Origin: Sindora glabra
Lineage: Eukaryota > Streptophyta > Magnoliopsida > Fabales > Fabaceae
DNA: 64,000 nt
Assembly: GCA_020226215.1 (NCBI GenBank)
Contig: CM035232.1
Span: 56,553,220-56,617,219 of the forward strand
Reading direction: 5' to 3'
How positions within the stretch are numbered: position 1 is the stretch's first letter; every line of letters begins with the position of its first letter. The notes beneath the pieces were generated by a model, which saw only the letters and a list, made by a program, of their open reading frames with translations, was not told where the DNA came from and did no database searches. Of this stretch, positions 57,898-64,000 are shown in pieces. Made by a program: the position numbers and the translations under genes.

Positions 57898-58830
57898 ACT
57901 TTCTACAACAATTATATGAAATTCATGGTCAGGCAAGAAAAAAAATGGAATTAAAGAGGTTAGGGTATTAGTTGACACTTCAAATAGGGCAAGGGCATCC
58001 AATTTTGCTTTGAAAGTTTTTCTATCCATTATGTACTGGCTCAAATTCAAACCGTACATGATGTGTATGCTTTAAGAATTTGTCACTTCTGTTATAACAA
58101 AAGAAATTGGGCCGTAATTATTTTCTATATATAGCTTTATAGTAAATGTTCATAGGATCTCTCTCAGTTTTCTTTCTAATATAGGATCGGAGATATTTTA
58201 TAAACAAACTTGTTTTAGGTTTAATCGTGATTTGTTAACAAATGAATTCACTTGAGCTTAAGTAGTTCAAAAATTCCAGCTATTTGGAGTGAATAATGAC
58301 TGAAACTTAAACTTTTTTTAAACTGATTTATGATACGTATTACCTGCAAAAATGGCCTTAGTATGCACTTAATAACTGAAGTTTCATGATTAACGATTAA
58401 TCTTTTAGCATCACTTAACAGTTATAACGCTCAAAAGACAAACCTTGATTGTTCCTGACGACAACTAAGGCTTTAATAGCCATAATGTGGCACAGATCAA
58501 ACGAATAACAACGGTTATAGAAAGATATTAACATAATAACAAGGGTTTCTTGACCTTAATTAGCACTCTTGATGGCGATCTATAGCCTTCGTCAACGGAC
58601 AAAAGAGTGTCATGTATTGTCAGAACATGATTGAAATCCTCTTAAGCATAAAATGCATTTTAAAGAATAAAATTACAATGCAATTTTTAATATGAAAATT
58701 ATAAGAGCAGCTATTAATTTTTAATTAATTATTAATTTTCAAATTTAAAGCCCTTAATATCTTCATCAAGGTTGTGATGTTCTCATTAAGGTCTATGATA
58801 ATCTATTTTATCCTCTAAACTGCAATCTTT
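57898..58830. other. spacer, no recognised gene
   Basis: The minus ORF at 57823-58059 begins in the flank and ends in the MITE, so it is not a gene. 58340-58640 has near-average composition and may be low-copy intergenic DNA; no motif was recognised. Confidence 0.45.
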
Positions 58831-59311
58831 CACTTTAGAGAAGAACTCTTAAGAAATTTCTCATCTAGTGATAGAAATAGCAACAGTAAACCATCACTAA
58901 ATGGGCCTACAAACTTAGAAAAAAATGTAGTAATGCATTATGATTTTAGCGATAGAATTAGTGATAAATATTTTACAATCCATTGCTACTTCCATTGCTA
59001 ACCTTCCATCAGCATTTAGTGATGGACTTCATGTTTAAAATTTTAATTTTTTTTTGGTGCAAATGATAAAATGTTTTAAAAAATTAATGATAGAATTGTT
59101 AATATATATTACTAAGTTCGATGCTAACATGAAAATATATTTAGGTCGCCACAATAAGATCTCTTCTCTCCTCCATCCTTCACCTCCTCATCATCATGTC
59201 ACAGCCAACCTTCATTGTTGCACTCACAACCTCCTAGAGCTTTTTTGGCAACTTCTCCATTTAATTGGTGAGTTTGTGCAAAAATATGTTTATGAATTTA
59301 GGGATTATTGC

Positions 59312-59321
59312 GGGGGGGGGG
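59312..59321. repeat. run of ten G
   Basis: An isolated G10 in AT-rich DNA, directly before the minisatellite. Such runs are prone to sequencing error. Confidence 0.8.
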
Positions 59322-59950
59322 TTAGGATGATTAATTTAATTAGATTAAAATGTTTTAATGATTTGAATGTTTCCATGATTAGTTTAAGGGTTGTTTAGAC
59401 GAATCAATTTCGTTAATTTTGTGAAGTTTTCATTAGTGAAATGATTAATTTGTGAAATTTTTAGTTCAGAGATTGTTAGGGTTTTGATGATTAATTTAAC
59501 TAGATTAAGGTGTTTTAATAATTTGAATGTTTACGGGTTATTTTGATGAATTAATTTGATTAATTTTGTGAAGGTTTTATTAGTGAAATGATTAAATTGA
59601 AGAATTGTTAGATTATGCATTGTTAGTGGTTTTGATGATTAATTTGCTTAGATTAAGATGTTTTTATGATTTGAATGTTTCTTGCTATTTGTTTAGGGGT
59701 TATTCTAATGAATTAATTTAATTGATTTTATGAAGATTTGACTAGTGAAATGATTAATTTGTGAAATTGTAAGTTTTTAGTATTATTAGGGGGTTTTGAT
59801 GATTATTTTGATTAAATTAGGGTGTTTTGTTGATGTGGATGTTTCTATTGTTAGTTTAAGGATTGTTTTAATGAATTAATTTGATTAATTTTGAGAATAT
59901 TTTATTAGTAAAATGATTAATTTGTGAATAGGATGTGTTAATGATTTGAA
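59322..59950. repeat. minisatellite, four units of about 150-165 bp
   Basis: Units start near 59322, 59478, 59627 and 59791. Each runs TTTTGATGATTAATTT, then TTAGATTAAxxTGTTTTAATG, AATGAATTAATTTGATTAAT, and TTAGTGAAATGATTAATTTG. Copies are 75-85 percent alike by eye. It lies inside the CACTA element. Confidence 0.88.
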
Positions 59951-60719
59951 TGTGAAATTTCTAGTTTTGAGAGTGACAATTGTGAGTACCTTTCATTTTA
60001 ACTTAAACTCTATTATTATTTTACCTTTTTTAAATTTATTCTAGGGGTCTTCATCTCTTAAAGGTAGAGATCCTCCCTCTAAAAGTGGCCATACAATCAT
60101 TTATCGTAGTAGTAAGATGATGCCATCATCTTTTGCAACTCGAAGTGCCACACTAGGTGTGACACCATCTATCACACGAACCACCCTTACTACTTTAGGA
60201 CTACATGTTAGTTCATGAGTATCACCTCGCTAGTCACCTAAGCAAGAGTTTTATGCCTCACAACCTCTTGTTCCAAAGCTAAAGTAACCTACTTAGCAGC
60301 TTAGCCATGAGTAGCCCATCTAGTAAAGTGTTTCTACCTTAGTAACTTGTCTAGGGTGGTCACCAACTTTGCCTTAAGGTAGAGACCTAAAAACTAGTAG
60401 AGTATGAATGCATCTATAGGGTGACTCATATGTATTGTTTCAATATTCAATTTTGATTCTTTTGTAATAATTATATATATATTGTTAATGTATTCAATTA
60501 TAGGTTGATTGCTCATTCTATCCATGGTCTCATTAATGACATGATAAAGGTTATTCATGTTTGCTTCATAGAGTTAGCCCACACCTACAATAGCATCTTT
60601 TAAAAGCTTAAGAACCAATGGTTTAGTAATTACCTAGTAAATATAGGTTCAATGATTAGTAATTTTGTATTTATATTTTAACTTACTAATTTATACTTAT
60701 TTGACTTCAATTATTTAAT

Positions 60720-61300
60720 GTTTGCAAGCTACGTATAAGTGGAAGCCCAAGCTCATGTACATAATAAAGAAAAATTTTGCTTATAAGACTGCAATGAATT
60801 ATAAGGACATGATGGACCAGATAATAAAAAGCTTACCAAAGAAGCCTAAGTAGATGTTTGACTATATTTTTCAAGATCCTAAGAAAAAGCAAGCTAAAGA
60901 TATTAACTTCAAGAAAAATGAAGAGGTCGATAAAAAATAAGCTTTTACTATTAGAGGGAGCCTGCATAACTTAGTATTATTTTTTTTCTATAACTTACTT
61001 TTATTTTATATGTGAATTAAGCAATTAGTCTCAACTAAAATGCTTACTGATCTAGAAGCATTCCGATACACTCACACTTATGTGAACAAGAAAAATAATA
61101 AGGAATTTGTAAACTAGAGATTAGAGAGAACTTGGGTAAGTTTTAATTGCTTTTTCTAATATGCATTCCATTACATATAGTTTATTAAAGTCATTTAACC
61201 TTTAAATTTAATTTTGTAAGGAGAGTAATTTAGGATGTTGGAAGAACACTTTTCTCAAGTCTTAGTTAAGGGTGGTGAGGGTAGTTTCGCACAGGTTGAT
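60720..61300 (+). pseudogene. Transposase_24 (Ptta/En/Spm) remnant
   Basis: ATYKWKPKLMYIIKKNF and YKTAMNYKDMMDQIIK, then PKKPK, resemble the CACTA-linked Transposase_24 region (FxWxPxxxxxIxxxFxxKAxxRxxxxLxxxR...GxxPxWI). After stops, FKKNEEVDK, GSLHN, and DLEAFRYTHTYVNKKNNKE-FVN-RLERTW equal the conserved SxKNxxNR...GGSxxH and PTxxExFxxTHxxKDGxFVDxRxExxY stretch. The text is broken by stops and by possible introns. This protein is thought to bind the element ends; here it is dead. Confidence 0.65.
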
Positions 61301-62322
61301 AAGATCTTGTTATAGATGAAGGTAATTACTAATTACAATAAAAAAAGGCTATGTTTATGACATAGGATTAAAGGCATGTAAAGTTATTGGGCCTTCATTT
61401 ACCATGGCTAGTTTGTTTCGTTAGCTAAGCTACATGCACTATAAAGCACCATCGAGAGCAAAATGTGAGGCTTATGGATGCATAAAAGAAAATCGTGCAA
61501 AACATCAAGTGATAATAGCCTAGCAGCAATAGCTTACTTCCTAGCAAAGCCAGATTAATCTCTATAAGCACTACTTTATTATTTGTCATGGATGCTAAAT
61601 ATGCCATCTAATGCTTTGCTAGAAGATGAACCACTAGCTAACTAGGGAAGTAAACATTATAGGTATGATCAACAACAATATGCTAGAAGTTAGGTTATAG
61701 GGTCTAAGGCTGATTTATATATATATGCATTAAATATGATTATTTTTACATATTAGACTTCAATAATTTTATTATTTTTATGTTATATAAATAAATTATT
61801 AACATTTAGTTTATTTTAGTTTTATGAAATTTAATTCAAAAAACTTGATTATTGAATGGATATCTATTTTGGTTTAGGTATATTAATGCAAGGTGTTTAT
61901 TGCTTAGCTTTCTATAAAAATAAGTAGTATATTAAAAATACATCCTAAATTACTGAGGTATTTTTCAATAATAATACCTTTAATTTTTCAAGAATTCCTA
62001 TATTAGTGATTAATTTACCAACAAATCAAAAATTAGTAATAAAATATTCCATCACTAACTAAGAACAAGTACAATGGAATTACTAATGAATAACCTATCA
62101 TTAATTTTATTGCATGATTGTTGATTATAAGTTGTAATGTTATGAATTTAGATGGATTTATCAATAGATTTTTAGCAATGGATACAAAGTTTCATTATTA
62201 ATTCAATTATCGACATGTGATTTATTAATCGCTTTAAATCCATTACTAATTTATTTAGTGATAGATTTAGTAAAATTAACAATAGATTTTTAAGTCACTT
62301 AAGGGTGAATTTTTTTGTAATG

Positions 62323-62980
62323 GAGCCGAATCCATCATTACATGCTTTAAATAACCATTATATAGACAATGACTATATAGAGGTGTTTGAATTATTTTTT
62401 AAACTAGCATAATCATTATAATTTATGAACTTGAATTAACAAATGCATAAATATTGTAAAGCATTTGGTTAAATCCAAGTTAGTAATCATATTATGATTA
62501 TGCTCTATCTATACATTAAGGCTTATGTGGATGTTTTGTTTCATAGACTTTTATTCTTGAATTTTCCATAATGGGCAAGTTGACCTAATTTGATCCACTA
62601 GAGAGATGCCTTAAGTCTCACTTTATATATATATATATATACTTGGTGATTGCCCTATTAAAATACATGACTTTTGATATATGTAAGGAGATGAGAGTTA
62701 GGCAACTCCCTCTGAACCTTTTATTATCTTTTCTTTATTTTTTTATATTTAGGAAAAATGATATAAATCTAAACTTAAAGACAAATAGATTTGAAATACA
62801 GGGATATTCTATGATCAAAGATTATATTAAATCTATTATTAGGACACCAAATTAACATTTAGGTATGGTTTTCCAATATGATTTTTTCTTGCTTATTATT
62901 TTGCACAAACCCATAAGTTATGTAATATAATAAATGCAATCATGTTATTAGCTTTCAATCCTTAATTTAATTTTTTTTTC
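62323..62980. other. possible solo or partial LTR preceding a primer site
   Basis: Lies upstream of the iMet-like site at 62987. It has a (TA)n run at about 62624-62641. An LTR start (TGTTG or similar) could not be placed. The plus ORF at 62643-62855 is a chance AT-rich frame. Confidence 0.35.
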
Positions 62981-62986
62981 TAGCAA

Positions 62987-62998
62987 TTGTATCAGAGT
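62987..62998 (+). other. iMet-type primer binding site of a copia-like remnant
   Basis: TTGTATCAGAGT differs from TGGTATCAGAGC at two positions and follows CTAGCAA, similar to the usual LTR end CTAACA plus one or two bases. The downstream 650 bp is AT-rich leader-like text without a readable Gag. Suggests a decayed plus-strand element. Confidence 0.5.
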
Positions 62999-63675
62999 CA
63001 ATTTTATCATATTACGTAGGTATGATCCATGTAAAATATGTTAAAAAATCTATATGTTATTTATGGTATTTGAAATACAAAAAATCTATAAGAATCTATG
63101 TCAAATTTTCATCTTATAAGGGTATATTAATGAATTTTTTTGAATGACTTTCTTTAAGTTTTCTAAATAATTCACATAAATTAATTGGATGATTGGGTTT
63201 GAATTTTTTTTTGAGTTAAATCTCCAAAATTATGGATTTCAACGTTTTCCAAAATGAAATTTGTAAAATTAGATCAAATCTATTATGTGTATAATCAAAT
63301 TATTGTATGATTTCACATCAAAATGGTTTTTCTAAGGTAGCCCATGTATTATTTTTGTTAGTTTTGAATCGTGTGGTGATAAAAATACTATATTTTTTTT
63401 CAATCTAAGAATTCATTTTCATGGTTGGATTTTTTTTCTTCATCTTTCTTCAACATTTTGCATAGGTTTGTCTTGGATAAAGTTGATTTACAAGCCTAGA
63501 AGAAATTGCATTAAGAGAAAGGAAAATTGAGTTAGGTTAGAAGTGGGTCAAAGTAACCTACATTGCAACAAATGAATATAGAATGTAAGATCAATCATGA
63601 TGTCCACTTGCATATATAATAATTGAAGGCTTTACACCATATTTAGCCTTATTGTTATTGATCTTAATAGTTTTA

Positions 63676-64000
63676 AGAGTGAATTACTTTCCCTTCCTTT
63701 GTGGTTTGGGGTAATTAATACTCGTTTTCCATTGATTTTGGAAAATGTTACAAACATGTCTTAAATTATGTAATTTTGTTGCATTCCTTGAAAGTGATGT
63801 TCATTAGTCAATCTAATAACAATGTGATTTGACCATTTGCTTCTTCCAAAATTTGAAAACCATTTTGCCCTCATAATTAATATTATAATTATAATAAATA
63901 ACTAAGTTACTATATAATATTATATTAAAAATAAAAACATAACTACTAGGTTTTATTATTTAAAAAATAATAAATAAAAAATGAGTATTATGTTGTAATG
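63676..64000 (+). mobile_element. left end of a probable Mutator-like element, cut by the window edge
   Basis: GAGTGAATTACTTTCCCTTC, TTGTGGTTTGGGGTAATTA and AATGTTACAAACATGTC follow one another, as in a MULE end common in dicots (type ...CCTTGTGGTTTGGGGTAATTACACTC). The other end and duplication are outside the window, so this rests on family memory only. Confidence 0.45.

Larger units (their letters stand above)
58831..62322 (+). mobile_element. degenerate CACTA (En/Spm) transposon
   Basis: The left end CACTTTAGAGAAGAAC..CTTAAG aligns with the reversed right end CATTACAAAAAAATTCACCCTTAAG; the consensus CACTACAAAAAA is eroded on both sides. Both subterminal regions (58860-59030 and 61990-62290) hold many short copies of TAGTGATGGA, ATCACTAA and related text in both directions, the classic CACTA signature. 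The centre holds a Transposase_24-like remnant and a minisatellite. Flanking 3-bp repeats were not found (TTT versus GAG), so ends may be off by a few bases. Confidence 0.8.

Noticed and set aside
62323..64000. A full copia element at the right edge
   Set aside because: Only the primer site is convincing; no Gag text and no placeable LTR start were seen.
1..64000. CRISPR-like arrays, prokaryotic defence or biosynthetic clusters, integrated organelle genes, endogenous pararetrovirus
   Set aside because: The tandem repeats are microsatellites, minisatellites or TE arms without unique spacers. No bacterial-type genes, chloroplast or mitochondrial genes, or caulimovirus-type proteins were recognised. 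The retroelement text belongs to plant copia and gypsy lineages.

Overview
The window is nuclear DNA of a flowering plant, most likely a eudicot. It is very AT-rich, has one small spliced gene, and most of the rest is transposable elements in all stages of decay. Lineage names below come from my recognition of protein motifs; no database search was run. No rRNA, tRNA, CRISPR array or prokaryotic-style operon was seen, and I found no convincing new biological system.

Layout. 1-5269: 5' half of a young Ty1/copia element (Angela/BARE-like, minus strand): a 1675-bp LTR, a tRNA-iMet primer site, a 1.9-kb leader with GC hairpins, and a gag-pol frame open for 556 codons to the window edge. 7063 to about 18345: an old Ty3/gypsy Athila/Tat-like element on the minus strand with LTR-gag-PR-RT-INT-LTR order, many stops and an internal deletion. 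A 2.73-kb solo LTR lies between its PR and RT regions, and a Tourist-like MITE with an (ATT)n tract lies in its 5' LTR. 19794 to about 30140: a short TRIM-like element whose 3' LTR is split by a decayed plus-strand Tekay/Del-like chromovirus (20852-30040). Next come a possible MITE (30162-30972) and a second solo LTR (31036-32887).

34340-36023: a 1.7-kb non-autonomous DNA element with long, internally repetitive inverted ends. 37381-40874: a 3.5-kb Mutator-like element with inverted ends of at least 180 bp and a 9-bp target duplication; it seems to carry broken GRF zinc-finger and coiled-coil gene pieces. 41702-44418: a third solo LTR. 46391-47251 and 48484-49135: MITEs.

49964-51401 (minus): the only convincing host gene, two exons coding for a 233-residue coiled-coil protein with an N-myristoylation motif. 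Its intron holds a dead tandem copy of the start of exon 2. 51.5-58.8 kb is relatively TE-poor, with two small MITEs and a promoter-like stretch near 56.5-57.0 kb that has no gene after it. 58831-62322: a degenerate CACTA (En/Spm) element with a Transposase_24-like remnant and a minisatellite of about 150-165 bp. The last 1.7 kb has a copia-type primer site and the start of what looks like another Mutator-type end.

The nesting gives a relative order: the Athila-like and TRIM-like elements are oldest, the inserted solo LTR and chromovirus are younger, and the copia element at the left edge, with its intact frame, is youngest.
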